Shown in pieces: positions 1-8,248 of a DNA stretch of 16,745 nt; the stretch's first letter is position 1, and every line of letters starts with the position of its first letter. A program made the position numbers and the translations under genes. The notes under the pieces were generated by a model. That model did not search any database, was not told the DNA's origin, and saw nothing but the letters and a program-made list of their open reading frames with translations. The stretch comes from Phycisphaerales bacterium (GTDB lineage: Bacteria; Planctomycetota; Phycisphaerae; Sedimentisphaerales; Anaerobacaceae), in contig DQCG01000265.1 of NCBI GenBank assembly GCA_003533825.1, positions 1-16,745 of the forward strand, given 5' to 3'.

Positions 1-2333
1 GTACGTTTGGCGGCATGAGTGGGCAAGGTGGTATACAGAGTGCCGCCGGCAGGCCACTGGAGCCTCTCGAACCGTACGAAATACCAAGTTACGGAGCCGG
101 TATCTATTGCGCAGCCGACTCGACGGCAATTTTCAATGGCTGTACATTTGAAGACAACGTCGCTTCCGAAACGTTAGTCGATCCTAACCATCGTCTTAGC
201 CCCTATATCGGATACGGCGGCGGTGTCTCTGCCGAGCACAACACAACGGTCTTCTTCACCGATTGTAATTTTGTTGACAACCAGGCTGATTCCGGCGGTG
301 CTATATACATCAGTAATACTGATGCGGTAATCACCGATTGTAATATCGTATCGAATACGGCACTACGCGGCGGTGGATTTTTAGGTTCTGGAGGTTTAAT
401 CGGCATAAAAGGTACTATTGTCTCCAATAACCAGGCCATCGGGGACGTCAACGACCCGAATGACGATGAAGTTCTCGGTATTGGTGCCGGTTTATGTGTC
501 TGGTCGACAAATGCCACTATCCAGGATTGCAACATCAGCGGCAACCAAGCCGATGGCTCAGGTGGCGGATTATACCTGCGAGGCGAAAACGGATCGGCGA
601 TTAATAACTGCCTGATCTTAAATAACGCTGCCGGCCGGGATGGAGGCGGTATTTCTATAAATTGGTATGCAATGCCTACAATTGCGAATTGCACATTCGT
701 CGGAAACGCTGCCGCAGGCATCATAGGCGAGCCTAACGACACCGGCTTTGGCGGTGCACTGTACTGCGGCTATGAGAGCGACGTCACTGTTACCGACAGC
801 ATTTTCTGGAACAATTATGGATTGAAAGGCCAGGAGATCGCCGTAGGATCCGGTTTCGAGCTTGATCCGATCTGCAGTACGGTTACAGTCTTGCACAGTG
901 ACGTCAAGTCATCACTGAATAATATCTGGGTTGATACTGACTGTATTCTTAACTTGAATACGAGCGACGGAAACATCAACGAAGATCCGCTGTTTGTAAG
1001 CGGACCGCTCGGCGACTATTACCTCAGCCAGACCAGCATCGGCGAGTCAGGGACCAGTCCCTGTGTAAATACGGGTAGTGATTACGCAAGTCATGTCGGC
1101 CTGCTCGGATACACAACCCGCACGGACCACGTTCGCGATACAGACAAGGTCGATATGGGTTACCACTATAATACCGAAGACAAATGCAGACTCGCCGACT
1201 TCATTGCTGATGGTGTTATTGATCCGCTTGATTTTGATAAATTTGCACAAATAATCGGCTTCGATAATTTTGCAGTCCTTGCTGATAAATGGCTTGAAGA
1301 GCCGATCGACATACCGAGTTCCGAACAAGACGGTTGGTTGAACGGCGCAGACATTACAACGGACAGGCACGTGAACGAGGACGACTTAGCTTTCTTAGTT
1401 AACTGCGATGGCGTAAGTGACATCAATGCTCCGGTTCCCGATCCGAGTGAATGGTATATAGAGCCTTATTTAAGCTCATCGTCATCCATTAGCATGGAAG
1501 CCGAGACCGCATTTGATGCCTGGAGCCGGGACGTCGAGTACTTCTTCGACCGCATTGACGGCGACAACCACGACAGCGGCTGGCAGAAGAGTCCGACATT
1601 TACAGACAGGGGCATCACAACCGATCTTTCATACGGCTATAGAGTAAGAGCAAGAGATAAATACGGCAACATGACCGAATGGTCGGAAGTCCGCTATGCA
1701 GGAATCGATACCGTGCCGCCGGCACCCGCGCCGCGGATAGAGAGTATCGATCCGAACTCGCCGACGTCGATTATTATGCTTGCGACAATCGCCTACGATG
1801 ATAGTGACGTTCAATACTATTTCGAGAACGTAGTGGGTGATGGTAATGACAGCGGCTGGATAGATGAACCGAATTATACAGATGTCAATCTTGCTCCCGA
1901 CGCCGAATACGGCTATAGAGTCAAAGCCAGAGATTTATCGACCAGACAGAATGAAACAGACTGGTCGGATACGGTTATGTTCACGTTCCCTGTAGCTCCG
2001 GATCTGATTCCCCCAGACCCCGATCCGATGGAATGGGACCTGACTGTGGACGCCAACGGTGTCGATGGGACGCCACACGAAGTCTATGGCGGCCTTGGAA
2101 CGTTCGATTATTACGCCGAGATGACGGCAATAGTCGCCACAGATGCCGGCGGCGGTGCCGTGCAGTACTTCTTCGAATGCACGACCGAACACGGCTTCAA
2201 CAGCGGCTGGGTAGATGATCCGATATATATAGTCCTGGTAGGCAGGACCGGACAAGGCCACGTATTCCGTGTAAAGGCCCGCGATCAATACGGCAATGAA
2301 ACTGCCTGGTCGCCCGAGGATCGGGCCGATTAA
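1..2333 (+). CDS. Secreted beta-helix / dockerin-like / Ig-repeat protein (5' partial)
   Basis: The 3' part of a large extracellular protein. The frame is open to base 3 with no stop, so the true start lies upstream; the ATG at 15 is internal (it reads FGG-M-SG, a typical beta-helix turn). Counting from that Met, residues about 25-310 are parallel beta-helix repeats with recurring C-x-F/I-x-x-N-x-A and GGG turns. Residues about 391-465 look like a dockerin-type calcium-binding pair (ADGVIDPLDF, then ADITTDRHVNEDDLAFL). Three Ig/fibronectin-like repeats follow at about 470-565, 570-665 and 670-772, each with a VQYFFE...DSGW...YGYRVKARD..GN.T.WS pattern. Such architecture is common in planctomycetal surface or polysaccharide-binding proteins. 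No catalytic motif and no C-terminal anchor is visible. A terminator follows. The architecture is clear; the ligand is unknown. Confidence 0.85.
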   Translation, partial: TFGGMSGQGGIQSAAGRPLEPLEPYEIPSYGAGIYCAADSTAIFNGCTFEDNVASETLVDPNHRLSPYIGYGGGVSAEHNTTVFFTDCNFVDNQADSGGAIYISNTDAVITDCNIVSNTALRGGGFLGSGGLIGIKGTIVSNNQAIGDVNDPNDDEVLGIGAGLCVWSTNATIQDCNISGNQADGSGGGLYLRGENGSAINNCLILNNAAGRDGGGISINWYAMPTIANCTFVGNAAAGIIGEPNDTGFGGALYCGYESDVTVTDSIFWNNYGLKGQEIAVGSGFELDPICSTVTVLHSDVKSSLNNIWVDTDCILNLNTSDGNINEDPLFVSGPLGDYYLSQTSIGESGTSPCVNTGSDYASHVGLLGYTTRTDHVRDTDKVDMGYHYNTEDKCRLADFIADGVIDPLDFDKFAQIIGFDNFAVLADKWLEEPIDIPSSEQDGWLNGADITTDRHVNEDDLAFLVNCDGVSDINAPVPDPSEWYIEPYLSSSSSISMEAETAFDAWSRDVEYFFDRIDGDNHDSGWQKSPTFTDRGITTDLSYGYRVRARDKYGNMTEWSEVRYAGIDTVPPAPAPRIESIDPNSPTSIIMLATIAYDDSDVQYYFENVVGDGNDSGWIDEPNYTDVNLAPDAEYGYRVKARDLSTRQNETDWSDTVMFTFPVAPDLIPPDPDPMEWDLTVDANGVDGTPHEVYGGLGTFDYYAEMTAIVATDAGGGAVQYFFECTTEHGFNSGWVDDPIYIVLVGRTGQGHVFRVKARDQYGNETAWSPEDRAD

Positions 2334-2356
2334 CGGCATAAAATAAACATGAAATG

Positions 2357-2401
2357 AAAAGCCTCTCACGCTATTTACCATTTGCATGAGAGGCTTTTTT
2401 T
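2357..2401. terminator. Bidirectional rho-independent terminator
   Basis: An 8-bp perfect stem (GCCTCTCA at 2361-2368, TGAGAGGC at 2387-2394) is flanked by AAAA on the left and a run of seven T on the right, with an 18-nt loop. It sits between the convergent ends of the beta-helix gene (+) and aroC (-), so it can serve both. Confidence 0.85.
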
Positions 2402-2459
2402 ATACTGTAAATATCGCCGGAGCTAAGCCTGACAGTAACAGAACACACTTGATTTCAGG

Positions 2460-3788
2460 CTAAAGCACCTTTGCCATGAGCGTCTGGTAGCCGTAGTGTG
2501 CGACCAGGTGGTCGAGGATTACCATAGCTGTGTAATTTTCGGCGACCGGCCATATACGAGCTACAATCGTCGGGTCACGCCTGGTGATTGCAGCCAGTTG
2601 CTTATTTTCCATCGTATACTTGTCAATCGTTCTCTGGGGTCTGTCGATTGTAGGCGTCGGTTTGACTGTAAGCCTTACGATGATGGGCTGGCCGGTGGAA
2701 ATGCCGCCCGTAATACCGCCGGCATTATTCGAATCGAAAACAATCTTGCCGTCTTCGGCGTGCATCTGGTCGTTATTCTCATATCCGGTCATATCTTTGA
2801 CGGCAAAGCCCGCGCCGACCTCAACACCCTTGACGGCACCGATACCGAGCATTTTGCCCAGCTCACCGTCAAGCTTATAGAATACCGGCTCGCCAAGGCC
2901 TGCCGGAATGCCGGTAACAACAATTTCAACCACACCGCCGGCCGAATCTCCTGTGGCCGAAATTCGATTACAGGCATCGACCATGCCCTGGGCAGCGTCG
3001 ATATCGGGGCAATTCACGATCGCGTGTACACCGTACTTGTCCCGAATCGCATCCGCCGTCATCTGCGGAGCCTTGGCCCGGATATCATCGATCTGCTGCT
3101 CTATCTCAGCCAATATCCGCATCTTCTCCAGAAATCTCATCTCCATGTCGATCCGGCCTTTTATATATACCTCCTGGTAAAACGGGTCGAGATCTCGCCG
3201 CATCGTTTTGTAATCGTCGGTATATTTCAGGGCATTCTCGGCGTCCACGTCCGGACAACGCACACCGGCGATTTCCTTAACATAGGAGAACACATCGATG
3301 CCGCATTTCTTCAGCACATTCTTGGCAACATTTCCGGCCGCGACGATGGTCGATGTATAACGTCCGCTGAAAATGCCGGCACCGATCGCATCATCGTTAG
3401 GGCCGTACTTAGCAAAAGTAGCATAAGACGCATGGCCCGGCCGGGGCGTACGATTCGTATCCTGGTACTGCTTGATGTGAATAAAATGGCGGTCCAGGTT
3501 GGGAATCAGGATTACCAGCGGCGTACCGTTGGTATGGTTCTTATTTCCGGCGTTTTCGATGGTGTCGGCTGAGTTCAGGCCGGAATAAATAACCGGAAGG
3601 TCTGGCTCTTTTCGCGGGCTGCTCAATTCGTCGGCGCCCGGCTTTCTAAGAAGCAGATCACCGTAAATCTCCTGCTCGGTCAACAAAATACCCGGCGGAA
3701 TGCCCTGCACAACCGATGTAAGGCCCTCCTGGTAAGAGCCGCCGGCAACTGTCACCTGAAAACAACGTCCTATACTACAACCTAACAT
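2460..3788 (-). CDS. aroC: Chorismate synthase, divergent long form
   Basis: Predicted chorismate synthase, converting 5-enolpyruvylshikimate-3-phosphate to chorismate with reduced FMN. At 442 aa it exceeds the usual 350-390. Family landmarks are present: RPGHAS (116-121, His119), SGRYT (141-145, matching the S-[AG]-R-x-T signature), PAGLGEPVF (295-303), NAGGITGGIS (355-364) and RRDPT (403-407). The N-terminal signature GESHG is GGSYQ (16-20): the conserved His is Tyr19, read directly from the bases. An extra charged, probably helical segment at about 180-250 accounts for the length. The ATG at 3788 has AGGAG about 9 nt upstream. It lies 76 bp after aroA on the same strand, so co-transcription is likely. 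Family assignment is firm; activity is less certain given the lost His. Confidence 0.9.
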   Translation of the reverse strand: MLGCSIGRCFQVTVAGGSYQEGLTSVVQGIPPGILLTEQEIYGDLLLRKPGADELSSPRKEPDLPVIYSGLNSADTIENAGNKNHTNGTPLVILIPNLDRHFIHIKQYQDTNRTPRPGHASYATFAKYGPNDDAIGAGIFSGRYTSTIVAAGNVAKNVLKKCGIDVFSYVKEIAGVRCPDVDAENALKYTDDYKTMRRDLDPFYQEVYIKGRIDMEMRFLEKMRILAEIEQQIDDIRAKAPQMTADAIRDKYGVHAIVNCPDIDAAQGMVDACNRISATGDSAGGVVEIVVTGIPAGLGEPVFYKLDGELGKMLGIGAVKGVEVGAGFAVKDMTGYENNDQMHAEDGKIVFDSNNAGGITGGISTGQPIIVRLTVKPTPTIDRPQRTIDKYTMENKQLAAITRRDPTIVARIWPVAENYTAMVILDHLVAHYGYQTLMAKVL

Positions 3789-3864
3789 TTTGTCTCATCT
3801 CCTAAATTTGTTGTTTGGGTATTAATTCTCGCTTGCACAGGAATAACTAATCCGGTGCCGTTTG

Positions 3865-5145
3865 CTAACTCGCTACTTCCATATTTGCTCCGATACTTCG
3901 CATTAATTCCACGTAATCGGGAAACGTTACGCTGATTGCCTCGGCAGTATCAATAGTGCATTCACCGTCTATTCTCAAACCCGCCAGGGACAGGGCCATC
4001 ACGATACGATGGTCGGCCCGGCCATGCAGTTTAGCGCACTTCGGCCGGCCGCCGTGTATTATAAGGCCGTCAGGGAGCTCCTCAACATCTACATCCATCT
4101 TTTTCAATTCTTCTGCCATACATTCGATTCGGTCGGTCTCTTTGCTTCTCGCCTGAGCAACGTTCAGCAGCCTCGTCGTACCCTCGGCAAAGGCAGCAGT
4201 CACGGCCAGGGCGGGCAGTGCATCGGGAGTCTTGTTCATATCAATATCGGCGCCTTTTAGCGAAGCAGTCCCGACCATCACGGAATCCGGCTCGATACTG
4301 ATCTTAGCACCCATCGCTCTGAGATAATCGACCACGGCTTTGTCCGGCTGACTATCAGTGAAATCCAGACCGAGTAAAGTAATCTCATCCGCTGCCAGGG
4401 CCGCTGCGCAGAGGAAAAACGTGGCACTGGAAAAATCGGCAGGTACGACTGCATCAAAGGGCTTGTAGCCTTGATTACCCTTGATTATGAATTTGCGCAT
4501 GTGCTGATTTTCGTATTCGATCTGCTGTTTATCGAGCCAATCAAGCGTCATTTGCACGTAACCCGGCTCGTTAAGAAGCGTCACATCAATCGCCGTATCG
4601 TCGGACGCCAGGGGTGCACAAAGAAGCAGACTCGACAAATATTGACTCGTCGAGGCGGCAATCGTAGTTCTCCCACCCCTCAATTGTCCCGTGATCTCAA
4701 CGGGGGCTTTACCGTTGCCTTTAAGACTCACGCATTTCGCTCCCAGGTCGTTCAGTGATTCCATCAGCGGCCCGACCGAACGGCTCTGGATTTGTTCATC
4801 ACCCGTGAAGGTTGTCTTTCGGCCGGGCGAAGCCAGAGCAGCCGAACCAATCGCGATGCGCAGGGTTGTGCCGGAGTTGCCCACGTCAATGATATCCTCC
4901 GGAGGCGTGATCTTGCCGTTCGTACCGGTTACCCTCCAGAGTTTGGGGTCGGATGTATCAATCACCGCACCTAACAGCCGGTAGCAGGCTACCGCCGCCT
5001 GTGTGTCGCTTGAATCCAGCGGATTATGGATAAGGCTTTGCCCCCCCGCCAAAGAGGCAATCGCGACGGCACGAATCGTATGCGATTTTGACCCGGGAAT
5101 CGCCACCGTCCCTTTCAACCGAGATTTCTTAACAACCAGCTTCAT
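3865..5145 (-). CDS. aroA: EPSP synthase (3-phosphoshikimate 1-carboxyvinyltransferase)
   Basis: Cytosolic enzyme of the sixth shikimate step, joining PEP to shikimate-3-phosphate. With the ATG at 5145 it is 426 aa, the usual length. The frame also opens from a TTG at 5172, but the ATG is preferred because AAGG lies about 9 nt upstream and the family's N-terminus begins just after it. Motifs: PGSKS (17-21), GNSGTT (89-94), TPDALPALAV with the catalytic Asp, RSKETDRI with the catalytic Glu, and DHRIVMA. The C-terminal KTFPDY motif of the E. coli enzyme reads SVTFPDY, a variant I recall from Gram-positive members. It is followed by aroC 76 bp downstream, a functional pairing of consecutive steps. 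It appears intact. Confidence 0.95.
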   Translation of the reverse strand: MKLVVKKSRLKGTVAIPGSKSHTIRAVAIASLAGGQSLIHNPLDSSDTQAAVACYRLLGAVIDTSDPKLWRVTGTNGKITPPEDIIDVGNSGTTLRIAIGSAALASPGRKTTFTGDEQIQSRSVGPLMESLNDLGAKCVSLKGNGKAPVEITGQLRGGRTTIAASTSQYLSSLLLCAPLASDDTAIDVTLLNEPGYVQMTLDWLDKQQIEYENQHMRKFIIKGNQGYKPFDAVVPADFSSATFFLCAAALAADEITLLGLDFTDSQPDKAVVDYLRAMGAKISIEPDSVMVGTASLKGADIDMNKTPDALPALAVTAAFAEGTTRLLNVAQARSKETDRIECMAEELKKMDVDVEELPDGLIIHGGRPKCAKLHGRADHRIVMALSLAGLRIDGECTIDTAEAISVTFPDYVELMRSIGANMEVAS

Positions 5146-5297
5146 AAGTATAGCCTTGTGTATATGGTCCAAATGACGTATTTTTATCAGAAATGGTGAA
5201 AAATTGAAAGAAGTTTCTCATGGTATTTAGAATTCCGGCCAAAATCGCATCAATTCCCAATCAGGCAATATAACCGTATTCAGTCGCTTTTGTCGAC

Positions 5298-5694
5298 CTA
5301 CTGCCGCTCTCGTGGCTTATTTCTATTGCCGGCCGTTTGTCGTTTTTCCGGTTTGGCATTCGGATCGTACTTCGGATTTGGGATAGGCGACAGTGCCCCG
5401 GTTTGCTTCAGGTGCTGCTCAATTAGGGCATCGAGCTGCCTGACCTTCCGGGGATATTTTGTCGCAAGGTTATTTGTCTCGCTGATATCTTCGTCAAGAT
5501 TATACAATTCGTAGCGATGAATGCTGGCTTCCATAACAACCCATGTCCATCCAGCCCATGTCATCGACAAGAATGAAGACGAAGTTGGTTTTTTTTCCGA
5601 AATCGGCCGAGGCGGCCTTTGGCAGCGCCAGTGACACGATGCCCGCCCCTATCATTTTCACAAAATTCCGCCGGCTCAAAAGCATATCGGCCAT
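5298..5694 (-). pseudogene. Sulfatase remnant with internal deletion and frameshift
   Basis: The two ends of an arylsulfatase-type gene are joined with the middle missing. The first 56 codons (from the ATG at 5694, AAAGGA upstream) encode a Tat-like leader (SRRNFVK, a hydrophobic stretch, Ala-rich end) and the sulfatase N-terminal strand with its metal-binding Asp pair (FILVDDMGWMDMGCYGS). At about 5526 the sequence passes, in another frame, into a typical sulfatase C-terminus (YELYNLDEDISETNNLA..YP), which ends at 5298. A complete sulfatase is usually over 400 aa. The formylglycine motif (C-x-P-x-R) and most of the active site are absent. Translation from 5694 would stop after 64 aa. It lies 61 bp downstream of the oxidoreductase gene on the same strand, so it may once have formed a sugar-sulfate operon with it. 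Confidence 0.85.
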
Positions 5695-5755
5695 AGCTGT
5701 TCCTTTTTAAACTCCACTGTAAATCGCTCAGACGAGTTTTGTCTTTCCCGACATT

Positions 5756-6991
5756 TCAGGCACGAAGAACTTCTGCCCCCCTGCCTTGTTGGATCATGGG
5801 GACGTAGTTTTCCAGAGCCTGCAATACGGCTGAATCCGTCAGGTCAATTGTTACTTTCTTTTCGTGCGCCATGTAGGCAGCCATCACGAGCATTGTGATT
5901 CGCCGGCCGTATTGGAAATCGAGCATGGCACTTTTGCCTTTCTCAAAGGCTAACAGGGCATCCCGCCACTCCGCTACATAACCATACAAGTCGGGCTCGT
6001 TCGGCTGAAGGACCAGCGCGCCTCGTGTCGCCTGTGCTTTCTCAAGGGCAAGCTCGCTGTCAGCAACGGCAGTCGCCGCCGCATCGCTAATAAATAAACC
6101 CGCAGGCGATTCCAAAGAATTTACCGTGTACGAATAGCCCGGGCCGAAGGCTTCCATAAGCAGTCTCAGGCCTGGCGCATCGTACATCCAGGAATTAGTC
6201 GCCTGTGCTATGCTGTTCACTCCGGTTTCTGGATCCTTAAACTCAATTGTAACGTTGGAGTAATCTTCGGCCGGTGTGGCTTTATAATCCACTCCCCTTT
6301 CCTTAAGCTGGTTAATCCAGGGCTCTTTACCCCACTTAAGCAGCGCCATATTCGCAGTCACTGAAACAGGCTTGAGATAGTCAGGCTTTTTACCGCCGGG
6401 TGTCAGGGTATACATCCCGACGGCTATACTGTGACATCCCATATCGCAGCAAACGCCGCCCCCCTGCGTTGTGGGATCCCAGAACCACGGTTCGTGCGGC
6501 CCGCCGTGCTCTTCAGCGCTGCGTGAAAGATGTACCGAACCCATACTTTGTTCCACCGCCGTAAGCTGGTTGCGGGCCTCTACCACACAAGGCATGTGAA
6601 GCTGGTTTTCGAAGTAAGCCGTAGGTACACGTAGAGCTTTGGCCATTCTTGCCATTACATCAGCTTCCTGAAGGTTCCGGGCAAGCGGCTTCTCGCAAAT
6701 GATTCCCTTGATTTCGGACCCGTTCTCCACCGCTTTAGCTATGTTGCGCATGATATCAAGGCGAGTAAAATTCGGGGAGAAAATGCAGACGACGTCAACG
6801 GCATCACAAAGATCTGTAACATCCTCGAACACCCTGGTATTACCCAGGCCATCCTGGCGTGCACGCATGGCAAGGGCTTCTGCACCTTCGGGCGCACAAA
6901 TCCCAGTCAATTCTGCACCACGTACCGAACATAACGCCCTTTCATGAAATCCGGCGACGAATCCGGCTCCAATCATTCCTATTTTTAGCAT
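5756..6991 (-). CDS. Gfo/Idh/MocA family NAD(P)-dependent oxidoreductase
   Basis: A 411-aa protein with an N-terminal Rossmann fold (GMIGAGFVAGFH, residues 5-16), the EKP motif (100-102) that closes the nucleotide domain and supplies the catalytic Lys, and a GGGVCCDMGCHSI segment (178-189; Asp183, His187) typical of the C-terminal substrate domain. Members oxidise or reduce sugars, inositols or sugar acids; the substrate cannot be read here. No Tat leader is seen, so it is probably cytosolic, although many planctomycetal relatives are exported. AAAGGG lies about 10 nt before the ATG at 6991. The next gene on the strand is the sulfatase remnant, which hints at a former role in breaking down sulfated sugars. 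Confidence 0.88.
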   Translation of the reverse strand: MLKIGMIGAGFVAGFHERALCSVRGAELTGICAPEGAEALAMRARQDGLGNTRVFEDVTDLCDAVDVVCIFSPNFTRLDIMRNIAKAVENGSEIKGIICEKPLARNLQEADVMARMAKALRVPTAYFENQLHMPCVVEARNQLTAVEQSMGSVHLSRSAEEHGGPHEPWFWDPTTQGGGVCCDMGCHSIAVGMYTLTPGGKKPDYLKPVSVTANMALLKWGKEPWINQLKERGVDYKATPAEDYSNVTIEFKDPETGVNSIAQATNSWMYDAPGLRLLMEAFGPGYSYTVNSLESPAGLFISDAAATAVADSELALEKAQATRGALVLQPNEPDLYGYVAEWRDALLAFEKGKSAMLDFQYGRRITMLVMAAYMAHEKKVTIDLTDSAVLQALENYVPMIQQGRGAEVLRA

Positions 6992-7437
6992 CGTGTAATC
7001 CCTTTCATTTCAAATGTTGTCAGGCTTATAACCTATCTTTTTACCGGACTATTTAACGTAATAACTTTCGTAAGAATACACTTAATATCTACACTACTTT
7101 TAATTAAAACTCAACTCATAACTGTATATCAGGGCGGGAAAAGGGGCGATAACCCATCCGTTGGGCATATAGAGCAATGTATATTACTGTCCCATGTTAT
7201 TATTGCCTGATTTGCGTGGTATAGTTTGAACCAAAAACGCCTAAAGGATAAATATAGGACTTAAAAGCGAGGAAAAGATAAAAATTGCTTATAAAAAGGG
7301 GAAAAAATAATGGAAAACAGAACTTTATTTATGGGTACCCACAAAAATAATCGAAAATATATTAGCAGAATACATTACTAAAGCTGCTGAATAATCAGCT
7401 TGGTAAATCGTTTACAGAACAAGAAATATGCTTTCTA
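6992..7437. other. AT-rich intergenic region with a possible decayed small ORF
   Basis: This is the divergent region between the oxidoreductase (-) and the SAP-like gene (+). A 23-codon ORF (7310-7381, ATG preceded by GGGG 8 nt upstream) can be read, but two other frames here also look protein-like: 7311-7394 (KTELYLWVP..., ending ITKAAE) and from 7366 onward (NNQLGKSFTEQEICFLLRKP). This would fit a decayed gene, or chance. The bases ACTGTCCC-at-GTTA at 7186-7199 resemble the tip of the IS element found further right. No confident gene is called. Confidence 0.4.
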
Positions 7438-7467
7438 TTAAGAAAGCCTTTTGCGGGTATATATAAT
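7438..7467 (+). promoter_or_regulatory. Candidate sigma-70 promoter of the SAP-like gene
   Basis: TTAAGA (7438-7443) is separated by 18 bp from a perfect TATAAT (7462-7467). The start site would fall near 7474, giving a leader of about 22 nt before the ATG at 7496. The -35 box is weak. Confidence 0.45.
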
Positions 7468-7495
7468 TACCTGATAACTCTAAAGGAGAACAATA

Positions 7496-7714
7496 ATGCC
7501 CACAACAAAAGCTCCGGAAAAACGGATGGGTATGCCGGAAATAAGAATGAAAGCCAAAGCACTCGGGCTAAAACCCGGTAAAATTAAAAAGGTTGATCTC
7601 ATCCACGCTATTCAGTTGGCAGAAGGGTGCATGCCGTGTTTTGGAAAATCTGACGGCCAGTGTTCATATACTGATTGCTGCTTTATGACGGACTGCTTCA
7701 AAATCAAGCTTTAA
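7496..7714 (+). CDS. Small SAP-like domain protein with C-terminal Cys cluster
   Basis: A 72-aa protein. Residues about 13-42 (MPEIRMKAKALGLKPGKIKKVDLIHAIQ) fit a SAP/Rho-N-like helix-turn-helix that usually binds nucleic acid. The tail carries six Cys (45, 48, 56, 61, 62, 67), a pattern suited to binding a metal. AAAGGAG lies 7 nt before the ATG, a strong start. I recall similar small SAP-plus-Cys proteins in anaerobic bacteria, with no known function. It stands alone, with a candidate promoter just upstream and the cold-shock gene 267 bp downstream. A role in RNA or DNA binding is inferred from the fold only. Confidence 0.75.
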   Translation: MPTTKAPEKRMGMPEIRMKAKALGLKPGKIKKVDLIHAIQLAEGCMPCFGKSDGQCSYTDCCFMTDCFKIKL

Positions 7715-7848
7715 TTCCGCTTATTTGGATTTAAGAATTTCTTAGTGACCTTTGGAACAGATTAGCCAAATTGTAAATACTGTTAAATATGGCGGCACAT
7801 GAAACTTAGGGCGAAAATATTTTTTACATTTCAAATAAATGTATTTTA

Positions 7849-7877
7849 TTGACAATTGTTTGTTACTCTTTTATATT
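7849..7877 (+). promoter_or_regulatory. Sigma-70-type promoter of the cold-shock gene
   Basis: A perfect TTGACA (7849-7854), a 17-bp spacer and TATATT (7872-7877) make this the best promoter in the window. Transcription would begin near 7884 and give a leader of about 98 nt before the GTG at 7982. Confidence 0.75.
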
Positions 7878-7888
7878 TTTTTTGTGTC

Positions 7889-7975
7889 AAGGAGTATTCT
7901 TATGCCCCTCGAAGTGTACTCCTGATTGAATACGAGGGAAGTTAGGTTGCTGGCTTACAAAAAAGGCCCAAGGAG
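7889..7975 (+). promoter_or_regulatory. cspA leader: 7-codon ORF and competing hairpins
   Basis: The untranslated leader holds a Shine-Dalgarno (AAGGAG, 7889-7894) 7 nt before ATG CCC CTC GAA GTG TAC TCC TGA (7902-7925, peptide MPLEVYS). AGGAGTA (7890-7896) can pair with TACTCCT (7917-7923) and hide that ribosome site. An alternative stem joins CCCTCG (7906-7911) to CGAGGG (7933-7938). The CTCCT at 7919-7923 can also pair with the AGGAG (7971-7975) that serves the cold-shock start. The folds cannot all form together, so a temperature- or translation-dependent switch is possible. The base pairing is seen; the switching is inferred. Confidence 0.5.
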
Positions 7976-7981
7976 AACATT

Positions 7982-8185
7982 GTGGATAAAGGCAAAGTGA
8001 AATGGTTCAACGAGAGGAAGGGATTCGGTTTTATTGTTCCCGACAATGGCGGTGAGGACTTATTTATCCATCACTCGAACATTGCTGCGGAGGGATTCCG
8101 ATCTCTATATGACGGCCAGGCTGTGGAGTACGAGGTTGCCCAGGGAAAGAAAGGCCCTGAAGCAGTTAATGTGCACCCTTGCTGA
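7982..8185 (+). CDS. cspA: Cold-shock domain protein (CspA family)
   Basis: A 67-aa single cold-shock domain that binds single-stranded RNA/DNA and loosens RNA structure at low temperature. RNP1 (KGFGFI, 13-18) and RNP2 (DLFIHH, 26-31) are present, as is the starting KGKVKWFNERKGFGFI context. The start is GTG at 7982, with AGGAG 6 nt upstream. Its own promoter lies 105 bp upstream of the start codon, a leader length in keeping with regulated cold-shock genes. A terminator follows, so it is monocistronic. The family has many paralogues, so the symbol denotes the family and not strict orthology. Confidence 0.95.
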   Translation: MDKGKVKWFNERKGFGFIVPDNGGEDLFIHHSNIAAEGFRSLYDGQAVEYEVAQGKKGPEAVNVHPC

Positions 8186-8219
8186 ACTGAAACGACCGGA
8201 ATTTCTGACATTTAATAAC

Positions 8220-8248
8220 AAGGGGCCCTGCTAACCGTAGGGCCTTTT
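8220..8248 (+). terminator. Rho-independent terminator after the cold-shock gene
   Basis: GGCCCT (8224-8229) pairs with AGGGCC (8239-8244) across a 9-nt loop. Outer A-U and G-U pairs lengthen the stem, and TTTT ends it, 35 nt after the stop codon. Confidence 0.85.

Noticed and set aside
2496..3572. A 358-aa open frame opposite aroC
   Set aside because: Antisense to a well-supported chorismate synthase, with no recognisable domain.
5146..5172. TTG start adding nine residues to aroA
   Set aside because: The ATG at 5145 has a better-placed ribosome site and gives the usual family N-terminus.
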